From Lactarius indigo (taxonomy: Eukaryota > Basidiomycota > Agaricomycetes > Russulales > Russulaceae): a DNA stretch of 64,000 nt. Made by a program: the position numbers and the translations under genes. The notes under the pieces are model-generated. The model ran no database searches and had not been told where the DNA came from. It worked only from the letters and a program-made list of their open reading frames with translations. This document shows positions 22,666-34,304 of the stretch, piece by piece. The stretch spans positions 434,001 to 498,000 of the forward strand of contig JAFKAC010000022.1 of the NCBI GenBank assembly GCA_025766275.1, written 5' to 3'. The first letter of the stretch is position 1. The number at the start of each line of letters is the position of its first letter.

Positions 22666-25600
22666 CTATTGCCCACCATGCTCTGTCAACATCTGTTTGA
22701 TTGCCCTTCTTGACGCGACCTGGAATGGAGTTTTTCCTTCCTTGTCCTTGGCATCTGCACTCGCGCCACGGTTGAGCAACAAGCGCACGATCTCCTCTTC
22801 GCCTTCGGATGACGCTACGTGCAATGGAGTCCACCCGTCTTTGTCGTCGGCATTTGCGCTCGCGTCGTGGTCGAGCAGCAATTGCACCATTTCTATTGTG
22901 CCATAGTACGACGCGTCGTGCAATGGGGTCCTCCCATCCTCCTTCTTGGAGTCTACATTCGCGCCATGGTCGAGCAGCAAGCGCGCGATCTCTGTTTCGT
23001 GATTGGACGACGCGTCGTGCAATGGGGTACTTCCATCCTCCGTCTTGGAGTCTACGTGCGCGCCATGGTCGAGCAGCAAGCGTACAATCTCTGCCTTGCC
23101 ATGGAGTGACGCTAAGTGCAACGGGGTCGATCCGTTGTTATCCGGGGCATTTGCGTTTGCACCGTGGTCGAGCAGCAGGCGTACAATATCTCTTACGCCA
23201 TCGAACGACGATGCCTCGTGCAATGGTGTCCATCCGCCCTTCTGCTTAGCCTCCGCGTTCGCGCCACGGTCAAGCAGCAGACGTGTAGCCTCGAGCCTCC
23301 CATAACGTGATGCTACATGTAATGGCGTCGAGTGGTGGTTATCTTGTGCGTTGATTTCCGCGCCATGTTCGAGTAGTAGCCCCACGATCTCTACGTGACC
23401 ACGTCTCGATGCATTGTGCAATGGAGTACGGCCTTGGTCGTCCGCAGTGTTGATACGTACATTGTGCCCCAGTAGCATCCGAACAATCTCTAGGGGTCCA
23501 TAAGATACGGCTAAATGAATTGGGGTCTCAAGACTGTTTTGCCGCGAATTTGCATCTGCGCCATGGTTGAGTAGCCACCGCGCGACATCGATACGTCCAT
23601 CATACGACGCAGCTTGAAGTGGAGTCCAATTTGATTCATTAATAACATCCACGGCCGCGCCATGCCGGTGTAATAGCTCAGCCACATCGAAGCGTCTCTT
23701 GTACAATGCCGCCACCAGTGGACAGTGATTTTTACCACCCCTCGCATTGACTTGCTCCGGATGCTCGACGATGATCTGCGCTGCCAGGGCATGAAACCCA
23801 CACAACGATGCATAATACAGTGGAGATCCACGATTTGTGGGGACATCTCCGAAGTTTCGCCACCGATCGTCGATGTTGTCGAACTTGAGCCACGCAGAAA
23901 AATGAGGTTTGGCCGAGTCAAAAAGAAGTCGCATCCCATCTTCAATGCGTGAAGACACCTTCCCGAACTGCGCATGCTCCACCCAATGCTGGCTGGCATA
24001 TCTCGCCAACGGAAACCTATCTTCGACCTGCCAATTGCTGGCGCTGCCGTCCAATTGGAGTAGTGTTCCCAAGCAAGCCTGCGCGAGAGTCGTGTGTGCG
24101 GAATCGGGAATGATATGAAAGTACGAAGCGGCTCCTTTAGATGTCGCAAGCCGGTCGGAAGTCAAGAACTCCTTGACCGAAAAATGCGTAAACTGGATGA
24201 CCCGGGAACCACCATCGTCGACTTCGGTGATCAAGCTTGAGCATGTAGATAGCACAGCCCGTTGTCGGTCCTCCCACCGCCAGTCCTCCTTCAGCTTCGG
24301 CGTCGCTCCTTCGGCCACTTCAAAGTCGAGCGCAAGTATTTCTGCCAGCTCCTCGACGCGCAGCGGCCGAACGGCTGCGGTGAGACATTGTAAGAGACGA
24401 CGAGCATGGTCTCGGTTGGCCATCCCGATCTCCTTCAGCACCCGCTCATATGTCTCGTCCAATGATTTCGGTAATTCGTTCAGCGTTCGCCGGATGCTTT
24501 GCGGAAGGCAATGTTGCAACACCTCCAGTTGACAAAACACCCATCGGAACCTGTCATATAGTCAGTAACCGTCGTCACCATCCTTGAACACGCTTACATT
24601 CCATCGGCTCTATTCGTGAGCGTCTCGATAACCAGTTCTCTGTCCTTCTCCCTCCATCTCCTCATCGCCGTATCTGACTCCGCATACACCACAGATCGGA
24701 TATAGCCTTCAATATCCTTCTTTTGTCCGCTTTCCTCGTGGATTGAGACCGGGTGAAGCACGAGCGGCTCAAGCGCGGCCCGGATGTCATTCTCCGGGCG
24801 ACTGGTGAGACATATATGAAGGTTTGGAAGCTGGAGGCCGACAAGATCCGTTACAAGATCGAGGACTCGTTTACGGGCAGGGGGAATGCCAGATGTATTG
24901 GGGCATTCGTCTAGCGCATCAATGATGATGTAGATTGGGCCGAGGCCAGGTAGCGTGAGCATCTCTTTAAGACACCCAATCAACGTGCTGGTGCTGGGCT
25001 TATGAGCGCCGTCATCATGTGCCTTGTAAACACGGGAGAGTATGTCGGAACAGCTGTCGGAACGAGCGGACAGCTGTGTGAGAAGGGAAGGAAGTAAGTT
25101 GCGGATGTTTTGTTTCTCGGTGTCCTTGAAATCGAAATAGAAATACGCCATCGATGCCAGTCCAGCCTCCCGCAGCGCCGTGATGTCTTGGATGATTGCG
25201 GAGCTATTTGGCGTTGTAAGTTCGTGACGGGCGAACGCGACAAATGACGACGAACCAAAGGATGCTCTTCCCTGAGCCCGCTACAATCGTTAGACGCGAT
25301 CAGCATCTGGGAGGAGGCGAAGGAACAGAACGGCGCACGTTTGCCGTTGATCCACAACAGGGATGTGGATGGCTTCGTCTTCCATTTGATGAATAAACTT
25401 CCTTGGAAGAACCATGTCGCGGTGCCTTCGTGTTGAATGTTGGACGCGATATTTTGATTAGTGGATGGGTCCGGAGGAGAGAGCCATGCTCTGTGGTCCT
25501 TCCGTATGCGGCTCCCTGCAGTGAGATTCCAGTCTCAGCAAGTAAGAGTAGTGGGGCTAAAGGATCACGAACGCTTTTCTTCGTCGATATTGTTTGCTGC

Positions 25601-26560
25601 CTGTTGCAATAAAACTTGCGTTTCCGTTGTCGTCACTTTGACTACCCTGCCGTCTTGATGTGTGTGAGTTTACGACGGCGTTTGTGACTAGCCAAAGTGT
25701 TTAACGTACCCTCAATAGCCACGTCGACCTTGTCGCCCACACTGTGTGCGACTTTCAGGACTTGCACAATCGCCATCTGAACCTCCTGCTGCGTCAATCT
25801 ATCCAGTCTTCCCAGCGCGTCCTCGATGTCCCTCCTTCCGATCAATTTCTTCAGGTATCTCTCTGAATATCTATCAGCGACGAGTGACGTATATCATCGG
25901 GGATCGACTCACTCGCTCGGCCCTGCTTTATCTCCTTCGTCACGATCCCAAAAATTCCAAGAACCTCCACCATTATCTTCACGATGATATCCTTCATCGC
26001 CTCCGTCATCGGCACCGCACTATACTCCTCCAGCCGTCTGAAGAAGCTTTCTATGCGCTCGAAGATATCGACGAGCGTATCTTGGCTTGCAGCAACGTCC
26101 TTTGCCGCCTGTATACGTTCGGTATCAGAACAATTCGAGTAAGCGAGATCCGGGGTAATAGCTACCAGGAAAAGGACCCCAGCTCCAGCGAAAATCACTT
26201 TCGCTGGCGAGAATACCTAGAAGTATGATATCAGAGATTATATCGTAGAAGGATCGTCAGAATGGCACTCACCAATCCAACGCCCTCGCCAAGCGCCGCC
26301 GAAAAAGCATATAGGACGTCGACAGTCGGATTCAACCATCTCGTCAACCTGTCATCGCCGGATGTAGATTGCTCGAATTGCTGGACTTGAGTGCGGAGGA
26401 CGGCAAGGATGTCGGTGGGGGAGTTGCAGGTCTGCAACTGAGCCATCAACGGATGCGTGAGAAGATCTTTCTTTGTCTTCTTTTTATAAGTGTCGAGGGA
26501 AGCGCGGAAGATGGCTTGTAAATTGGAAGAAGAGGAGGCTGTGGGAGGCATCTGCGACAT
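22666..26560 (-). CDS. NLR3: Goodbye-NACHT-ankyrin STAND receptor, 1,153 aa
   Basis: Paralogue of NLR1 and NLR2. Exons (complement): 26273-26560, 26166-26216, 25913-26108, 25710-25862, 25573-25653, 25339-25515, 25256-25280, 24598-25203, 22666-24550; total 3,462 nt, phases consistent, no stop. Walker A GKPGSGKS is at 314-321 across the 25-nt exon; Walker B IDALDE has D419. The ankyrin array starts near residue 766 with 12 repeats, register for register with NLR1 but with many changes inside individual repeats. A foldback transposon (26906-28480) sits 345 bp upstream of the ATG and separates the gene from the rest of its ancestral upstream sequence, which resumes at 28490. Expression may therefore differ from NLR1 and NLR2. 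Confidence 0.88.
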
Positions 26561-26905
26561 GGCAATGGCAGCGAAGAGAGAGGTCTGAGGGTACTGCGAC
26601 GATACTGGTACTGTGGGTGGGAAGCGCTTGGGGAAGCAGCTGAGTGGGAACGCCCAAATCGATTGCCACGAGGTTTGGCAGGTAACGCCTGTACAGCCCC
26701 AGCTCGTGAACAGGCCAACAACTTAGCAGTGCGGGGCCGTCATTGTCGCTGGCCACCTTGGGGTGAAACCCGAATGCATTGAGGGGATCTGTGGTCCTAC
26801 GTCGAGGCAGACAGGCATAATAACCGAGATTTCAGTGCTTGGTTGTGCTAACGCTGAGTAGAGAGTCACGTGGTCGCGCAGCAAGTGTCACGGTGACTCT
26901 CTGGC

Positions 26906-27199
26906 AGGCGCCATTTTTCCGCAGAGAATCACGCCCCCAAAAAGGAAGGTGCCAAGTAAGTCACGTTTTCTCTGTCATCACAAAACAGGCTTCCCTGAAC
27001 AATATTTGAGCTCAGTTAAAAGAGTAACTTCCTTATTTGTGCATTTGAATCTCATATGTTTTTTTGAGATATTCCCATAACTTAACACAAAGGTAAGTAT
27101 ATTTTTATTATCTAATTAGTCTACATCTCTTTTTTTTTCTAAGTTGTACTATGGCGCGCGAAAACGAGTGGGCACAGTAAATGCGCCCGCAGGGTGTCT
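26906..27199 (+). repeat. Left terminal inverted repeat of foldback element
   Basis: Pairs with 28188-28480 over essentially its whole length with few mismatches. Confidence 0.85.
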
Positions 27200-28187
27200 C
27201 TCCCTCCTCCCTCCTCTCCTCCTCTCCACGTCGCCCGCCCCTCCCCTTCCCCTGCATCGCGTGCAAACCCCGTTCGCGTGCAGAAAGAGGGCACACGAAG
27301 GTGAGTCGCCTGCCTTCCCTTCCCCCATCCCCCGCGTTGATTGCCGCCCCTTTGCGCAGAGAAAGGGGGCGCAAGGGGGCACGAGGGTATGCCACCCCCC
27401 TCCCCTTCCCCTCCCTCCACGTCTGCGCCTCCCCGTCTGTGCGGAAAGATGGCGCACAAAGACACGCACCCCCCCTCTCCCTGTTCCCCCTATCCGCACC
27501 GCCCCATTCGCGTGGAAAGGGGTGCGCGCAAAGGTACGTTGCCGCCACCTCTTCCCGTTGCCACAGGGCCTCTCCCTTCCCCCATAGCTGTGCCGCCCCA
27601 TTCGTGCGAAAAGGGGTGCGCACAAACCGCCACCACCACCCCTACCTCTCCCCTTTGCCACCTCCCCCTCCCTTCCTCCCTGTCCGTGACCCCAATTTCG
27701 TGCGGAAAGGGGGCACACGAGGGCATGTCGCCCCGCTCGCGATGGAAGGGGGCGAACGACGGCATGCCGCCCCTCTCGCCCTGTCACCCCCGCTTCCCCC
27801 GTGGCAGCCCCACCCCGTTGCCTCCCACCTTGCCTCCCCCCATGACCACGCTGCCCCGTTCACACAGAAGCAGGGCGCACGAGGGCACGCCGTGCCACTC
27901 CCCTCTCCTTCCCGGCCACGGCGCCTCATTCGCGCAAAAGGGGTACACGAGGGTACACCGCCCCCTCCCCCGTCGTCGCAGCGCCCCGTTCACGTGGGAA
28001 GGATGCGCATGAGGGCAAGCTGCCTCAGTCCTGCGGGGCGGCGCGAAAAGGGCAAGAGGGGAAGGCACCACCCCTCCACCGGTCGCGTCCCCTTCCCGCG
28101 CCGCCCCATTCACGCGGAGAGGGACGCACGAGGGCGAGCCGACCCCGCTTCCCCAGGGCCCACGCATCGCGCTGCAGGAGGGCCCGC

Positions 28188-28480
28188 AGACACCCTGTGG
28201 GTGCATTTACTGCGCCCGCTCGTTTTCGCGCGCCATAGTACAACTTAGAAAAAAAAAGAGATGTAGACTAATTAGATAATAAAAATATACTTATCTTTGT
28301 GTTAAGTTATGGGAATATCTCAAAAAACATATGAGATTCAAATGCACGAATAAGGAAGTTACTCTTTTAACTGAGCTCAAATATTGTTCGGGGAAGCCCA
28401 TTTTGTGATGACAGAGAAAACGTGACTTACTTGGCACCTTCCTTTCTGGGGGCATGATTCTCTGCAGAAAAATGGCGCCT
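28188..28480 (-). repeat. Right terminal inverted repeat of foldback element
   Basis: Reverse complement of 26906-27199; its outer end AAAAATGGCGCCT abuts the target duplication. Confidence 0.85.
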
Positions 28481-28732
28481 CTCTCTGGCTGGGAAACTTC
28501 GTGCTTCCGCCTGGTTTATATGCAGTCTGCCAGCTTAGATCGCTACCTACTACTATACACAAGAGCTAGTACACTTATACTTTTGTTCTCCTGTACCATC
28601 CGCTGGTCCCCTTCCCTCCCAGCTCTTCACCGAACCTGAAATGGAGAGCAGGGCAGTAACTCCTAAAAATGGCACACAACATTCGATGCGTCACCGTCGT
28701 TTCTCCACCAGCATTTCAGGTGCCACCTCCCC

Positions 28733-29356
28733 TCAGGATTCCCTGCGAGTCTTCCCTGATCGAGCAGCAACAGTCATGCAGAAGCGACACAGCGCTGCAG
28801 TGTCAGCTGCGTGACACAAGTCGAGCAGAAAAACCTCCCAGAATGACCTAGGGTCAATGTATCGGCACTCCGTATCCACGTCCAGCGTGACGAGGGCGGT
28901 GAGCTCTGCCGTGAAGCGGTCCCAGATGCAATCCCAACCACCGGGCCTGGGCCTCGGCTCCTTCATCTGGGCGAGGGGTAGTGGACAGGGATTGGAAGTC
29001 TAAGAAGGATGGATCGGCGGGGCTGGGAAGCTTGCATGCAAAGACCTCGAGCCGCGCGAGGGTGGCGGCGTACTGCAGAACGAAAGGCTCGCCTTCGACA
29101 GACAGCTGGAAGAAAAGTCCGCGGAGGGAGAGCGTGGAGAGGCGCATAAAGTGCAGCCTGGCGAGGGAAAACAGAGATGAGGCCTCAACAGGTGAGTCAC
29201 TGTGCAAAGTGAGGTCCGTAAGGGTATGCTGAGTCGGGGTGAAGATTATGCGAGGGCAGAGGGTGCTCCAGAAGTGGCATCAATGAGCGTCAAACGTGCA
29301 TGTGTTCAGAGCTCAGGCGTGGTTGAAGATCACGATCATCAGGAGGTAACTGCAGG
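28733..29356 (-). pseudogene. F-box gene, C-terminal half, cut by element A1
   Basis: Minus-strand reading gives the C-terminal LRR-like half of the F-box family: TQHTLTDLTLHSD, LHFMRLSTLSLRGLFFQLSV, FVLQYAATLARLEVFACKLP, then in another frame WDRFTAELTALVTLDVD and ALCRFCMTVAARS. The 5' half of the same gene is at 50503-49924. The two halves meet at the 5-bp duplication GCAGG that flanks element A1. Some stops and frame changes exist in both halves, so the gene may have been decaying before or after the insertion. Confidence 0.7.
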
Positions 29357-29887
29357 TGTAACGTCACCACGACGTTAGCTCGACTTGAGCTCGAAGGAAG
29401 CGATAACAACTTAGCAAAGATCTCTGCTGACACGACAACTCCTAGGTCCGTGCTCTTGTCTTAGTGAATACTCGGAGGTACACCGACAAGACTCGATGAT
29501 AGTCACAAGCGGAGTTGGACTCGAACTAGAGCTCTTTAAGGCAAGAAAGGGAAGAGAGAGAGAGAAGGAAACAAGTGGCGATTCAAGAAGACCAAGATGG
29601 CGTATCTTGGTCTTCACAAGGCAGTTTAAATACAAGTCGAGCAGGCTTTGAAGCGCTGCTATGAGTCACAGTAAGTAAGCGGCCAACGTATCGCATAAGT
29701 AACTCAATCCTAGTACTACTACTACTAGTATTGGTGGCGGAGTCCTCAGTCAGCAATCTGCGCGCAATCTCCTATCATACTCATATCGCCTATCGTAAGT
29801 CTGCAACTAATCTACCTTACCGCCGTAGTTGCAACCGGTACAGTAAGGGTAACGAGTCATGCAGTCCGTACGAGTCAAAACGTAACA
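29357..29887 (-). repeat. 3' LTR of element A1
   Basis: 531 bp, TG..CA ends; adjacent polypurine tract read on the minus strand as AAAAAGGGGGTGA. Confidence 0.9.
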
Positions 29888-29967
29888 TCACCCCCTTTTT
29901 AGCGTGAGACCCCGACTCACCGAAAATCCCTTGCCAGCCAGTCGCACTGTTTGTCGGCAATACGCTC

Positions 29968-30593
29968 TGTTGATAAGTGACCCTTGCGCACTTAGCGGCT
30001 CGTACGGACCGGACTTGCAGCATGGACTGCTTTAGATTAGATATACAGGACTTGTAGATTAGATATTATTTGATCTGTACAATCTGGACTTATCATTGCG
30101 TCATCTATGACATCACTGTACCTCTATGATATCATACATCCGGACTCTGCGTTGTATAACGCCTTTGTACTTTCCTTTGTTCTTTACTTGGTATTATCTT
30201 TATTATGATGTCAGTATGATATCATCTAGTTCTGGACTCTTCTTGTTCTCCCTTCCCTTGTTCTCAAAGCGTCCACTCTTTTGTCCCTTTGTAGAACAAT
30301 AACACCGTTGTATTCTGTGACTAGCGTTACTTATCTTGTACTACTGTCACCCTCTGTAGGAGTATAAGTAGAGTACCATGTACGCTCCTGGTCCACATCA
30401 GTTCTCACTGTTTGTGTGCCAGGTAAGCTCCCTTCCTTCTAATGTAACCAACATCAGTTCTCACTGTTTGTGTGCCAGACAACTTCCTTGCTTCACTTGC
30501 CTGACCCCTGTTGCTGCTTTCCAGCCACCCTTCTTATCTCACCACAGTCTACTTTGTCACTGTGAGTAAGATCTCTATGTGTGCTGTTCATCA
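29968..30593 (+). repeat. Solo LTR (family C) inside A1
   Basis: 626 bp, begins TGTTGATAAG and ends GTTCATCA, flanked by CGCTC (29963-29967, 30594-30598). Removing it restores the end of the A1 pol frame as seen in A2. It contains a TATA-type word at 30363 and two exact 28-nt direct repeats (30395-30422, 30451-30478) arranged as donor and acceptor of a 56-nt intron. Confidence 0.88.
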
Positions 30594-30598
30594 CGCTC

Positions 30599-32811
30599 GA
30601 GTGCAGTGGCACGCTCCAGCCTGTAGATAGAGTCCTGCCTATCGCTCTGCGCGCATGCGATCATGTCTCGCAGCTGCGCCACCCTTGCCCAAAGCCACTC
30701 CAGCTCAAAGCTGGCCGCGCGGTAGTGCGTGACTTCTGCGGTAAGTGTCTCGTCGTTGATGCGGTTGAGGGCGCGGTCCGTGATGCGGTCCGCGGTGAAG
30801 ATGACAAGGTCTTCGTGGGGGTATGTGGGGCGCAGCGTGGCACTTACGTGGAGCTCGGCATAGAGGGGCTTACCGTATAAGTGAGGAGAGCCCGGTATGA
30901 CCCCCAGTATGAGGGGGTCCGCCCCTCCAATGATCTGGACGTGGGAAGCGTCCCTCTCTACTCCATCGGGCCTGGTGATGGGGTATGGAATGTGATGGGG
31001 TCGTCTATTTGCCCGGAACCCCTCAGGCGCAATAACGTGCGCGGGGTCGTCAGCGGCGGTGAAGGGACAGTGGTCGGCGGCGCCTGGTACATGCACACGT
31101 CCTCGGTACATGGCGGACCTGTCAGAGTTGACGAGCCAGGGTGTGATGTGGGGATTAGTAGGGTCGCTTTTCGTTCGAAGGAAGGCGTGGCGTGCCGGGT
31201 AGTAATTGTCGTCGTCATGGCCAGCCTCAGCAGCCTCCATCGCTGCCGCCGCTCACGCATCTCTCTCAGTCGGGCTGCGGCTGAGTCTAACTGTTCCTTC
31301 TGCCACTCCGCCGCTACCCTCCTCCAACCGTCCAGCTCGTACTCCAGGAGAGCTTGAACACTCGTCGTTGCTCGGGAAAATTCCGCGAACGCCGACGAGG
31401 TCGTCGCTTGGGGGGATGGCAGCGATGGGTTCGCGCTCCCCATGTTCGTCGCGGAAGATGTGGACGACGGCGGACTCGTCGTCGGGCTGTTGCGTGGGGT
31501 CTGGGAATCGGGCAAGAACGTTTGCCCATTCTTGTGCGGTGATGCGGCCCTCTGGTTGACCGACAGGTGTGTACGGGGTGATCTGGGTGTTGGGAATCTC
31601 AGTTTGGTCATCTTCAGCGAGGAGTGCCCGAGTGTCTTCTGCAAGGGAGTCGAGGAGGATCGCTTGGGTGACATGTCGCAGAGGGGAAGTGGGCATGAGA
31701 GTGGAGACGACAGAGCGGAGGAAAAGAGGATGACTGTCCTCTGTTCGAACGACCCCCACTTTATTTCTTTTACCGTGGGTCTGTGTTTCCTGATACAGGC
31801 AGAGCGCTTCTGGTGCAAAGACGTCGTCCTTGTTGACCCACTGGTTCTCCGAGTCCAGGTAACCCTTCCATTTGATGAGGTATTGGAGACGTCTTCCCCT
31901 GCCGAAGTGCCGTGAGTCCAGAATGGCCTCGACCTCGTATTCCTCTTCCCCCTCTATCAATTCGGGCGGTGGTCGTGTGAAATTTTCCCCATGTAAAAGG
32001 GTTTGCTTGTACGGGGTGAGAAGATCGATGTGGAATACTGGGTGGATGCTCCACTGCGTGGGAAGTTCCAATCAATAATTGTAAGGGGACATCACCTGCG
32101 TTACCCGAAAGGGTCCGTGGCGTCGCGCCGCTAATTTCGCTGTAGGTTGATTCGTCCGGAGATGTTTGCCTTTGAGCCACACGAGGTCGTTGACGCTGAA
32201 TTTGGGCGTATCTTTGTTACGCACCCACGACTCTTGAGCCTTCTTTATGAGGCGTTGGGCGTTGTCTCTAGCTTCTTTCAGTTGTGTCAGTCGCGCGGTT
32301 ACGAGGGGGATTGGAGATGGCTTATCGGTCCAATCTGCTTGAGGGTCGTATCCCATAAGAAGTTGAAATGGGGATTGTTTGGTGTGTTCATGTGGCCAGT
32401 TATTGTGCGCGAATTCGGCGATTGGCAGATAAGTTGTCCAGTTATCTTGGCGTTCATTTACCCAGAAGCGCAAGTACTGTTCTAGCCATTGGTTGGTCCT
32501 CTCGGACTGTCCGTCCGTGCGTGGGTGATACGCCGTTGATATGTTCTGTTGAATCCCCAGAATTCTGCATGCCTCCCGCGCGAACTTAGATGTGAAACGT
32601 GGATCGTGGTCACTGATGATCTTATGCGGTAACCCGAAACGTTTGAAAACGTGGGTTACGTACAGGGCTGCTGTTTCTTCGGCCGTGACCTCCTCTTTAC
32701 ATGGAATGAAGACGGAGGCTTTGCTGCAATCATGGTCGGTGACGGTCAGTATGCTGTCGTACCCTTTGGACTGTGGAAGTTTGGTGATAAAGTCCATGGC
32801 CACCATGTGGA
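30599..32811 (-). pseudogene. A1 integrase core, chromodomain and pol C-terminus
   Basis: Minus strand: MVAMDFITKLPQ, ISDHDPRFTSKF and TDGQSERTNQ carry the D, D and E of the integrase core. A TGA at 32074-32072 follows MSPYNY where A2 has CGA. Next come the GPF-like module and chromodomain (EVEAILDSRHFG, YLIKWKGYLDSENQWV), then a frameshift near 31250 and the C-terminal extension. The integrase zinc-finger part lies at 44888-45103, on the other side of element B. Confidence 0.85.
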
Positions 32812-32815
32812 ACGG

Positions 32816-33667
32816 TGATACACCCGGCGCGCCGCTAAGCGTTAATTTTCGCAGATCTAAGCTAATACGACAATATGCGGCAGACCGGCCCAACCGGCCC
32901 GTCTAGAGTACTGCGATCGGTCACTCTCGGTGGCGGGAAGAGCGGCCCATGGTGATGGGCCGAGACGCCCGAATATTCTAGCCGCATATGCGAACGGTGG
33001 CCTACTGCTGCAATCACGGGTGCGGCCCCAGCGCGGGGTACGGGACGGTGCCTATATTAGCGCGGAACATGTGAAAGCCCTAGAAACCGATCAGGGCCGA
33101 CATGGCGAATAGCGACATACCGGAGCGGCCGAGCAGAATCACAGGCGCGGCCATGGCGCGAATAGGCAAAGCAGCACCTAGGGTTGGTAAGGCGACACCC
33201 CAGAGAAGAGCGGATCAGACCGGCGTGGGTTTAAGGCAAGAGAGTAAGATGGACGTTCAGCAAGGGAAAAGCGGCGAGGTGCGGATTCGGTCGGCGAGCG
33301 GCAGCACATAAATAGCTCTATACCACAGGTACAAGAACAGCAACCTTCGGGGAGCCCATAGCGACTTCATTCTATTCATACGCTCATATCCTACTATTCG
33401 ATTATCTACGACCTCTATTCTATTTTGATTTCGCGAAGCACCCGTGTGTGCGTATTCGGCTATACCTCGGCTATTCGCAGCCCCGCGTCGCGTTAAGACT
33501 ACATCGCTCTCGCCTCGGTCGGCTTCGGCTCATTCGGTCCCGCGTCGGTGCGCCTTCGGTTAAAGTCGCCATCGGCCGGATTATCGGTCCTATATTCCCC
33601 GACTTCTCGAACCCAATATTACTCCTTTACCGGTCGTTCTTGCGTTTAGCGACGGTTTAGGGTATCA
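32816..33667 (+). repeat. 5' LTR of element B
   Basis: 852 bp with perfect TGATAC/GTATCA ends. TGGTGGCCAACGTGGGG starts four bases inside the element and looks like a tRNA-type primer binding site (begins TGG). Confidence 0.9.
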
Positions 33668-33719
33668 TTTCTGGTGGCCAACGTGGGGAAGTTGGAATAT
33701 AGAAGGTTTGCGTGCGCAT

Positions 33720-34304
33720 TAAATAACTAACATACTGCCGAGAAGGCGAGAACAGCGAAGTCTACTAGAAGAATTAATCGCGGCCGGATACGACCCCACT
33801 CAATCAATTCCAGGAAGCTATCCTAGCCCCGAAGACCTAACACCCCTTAGCAGCCTTAGTAGCGAACAAAGCGACCCCTCATCCAGTCACTCGGGACAAG
33901 AAGAAACCAATAGTGAAAAGGAAGTCGACCTCATCCTGTCAAGTCACTCGGCTCCGTTACCCGCGCGCCACGGCGCAACAACAAGATCAAGAGCGAAAAT
34001 CCTAGCACAACAACAGCAGGCGGAAGCGTTACCGGCCGAAGAACAGGAAGCAGCCGATCAAAGTGTTAACCAACCAGCGAACACCACAGCATCAGCGACA
34101 GAAGATAATAACCGGCAGCCCGGCAGTAGTAACCAACGAGCGCAATCAGCGCCGCCTCAGCAAAGCAACACAGCGATAAACCCCGTAGTACCCTCGATAA
34201 ACCAGAACCCAACTCAAACACAGGCCGTACCGCAACCGGCCCCAAGACTACCACCAGCAAGAATAAACCAGCCTGTCCCCGCAGCAGCGGTCAACGTCAG
34301 AAGG
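33720..34304 (+). other. Open leader in gag frame of element B without ATG
   Basis: The gag frame is open from about 33725 with no ATG before 34305. It reads RRREQRSLLEELIAAGYDP and a Ser/Gln/Pro-rich stretch, which looks like real coding sequence. Gag may start at a non-AUG codon or be joined to an upstream exon. Confidence 0.5.

Larger units (their letters stand above)
26906..28480. mobile_element. Non-autonomous foldback DNA transposon (MULE-like), 1,575 bp
   Basis: Perfect 9-bp target duplication CTCTCTGGC at 26897-26905 and 28481-28489. Terminal inverted repeats of about 294 bp (26906-27199 and 28188-28480) begin AGGCGCCATTTTT and end with its complement. They contain AT-rich outer arms and end internally near CAGGGTGTCT. 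The roughly 990-bp interior is very GC-rich and made of about ten imperfect units around a GCGGAAAGGGGGCGCACGAG-like core. Long TIRs with a 9-bp duplication fit Mutator-like elements. No transposase is present. Flanking DNA matches the regions upstream of NLR1 and NLR2, so the empty site can be inferred. Confidence 0.85.

Noticed and set aside
27181..28248. 355-aa open frame in the foldback element
   Set aside because: All frames on both strands are long and open because the interior is GC-rich and lacks stop codons; the product is low-complexity Pro/Arg/His and follows the nucleotide repeat.
30599..31240. Separate host gene of about 220 aa on the minus strand
   Set aside because: Matches the C-terminal extension of element A Pol (60960-61620), so it is part of A1.
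33102..33311. 69-aa frame repeated at 44318-44527
   Set aside because: Repeated only because it lies in the two LTRs of element B; no evidence of coding.
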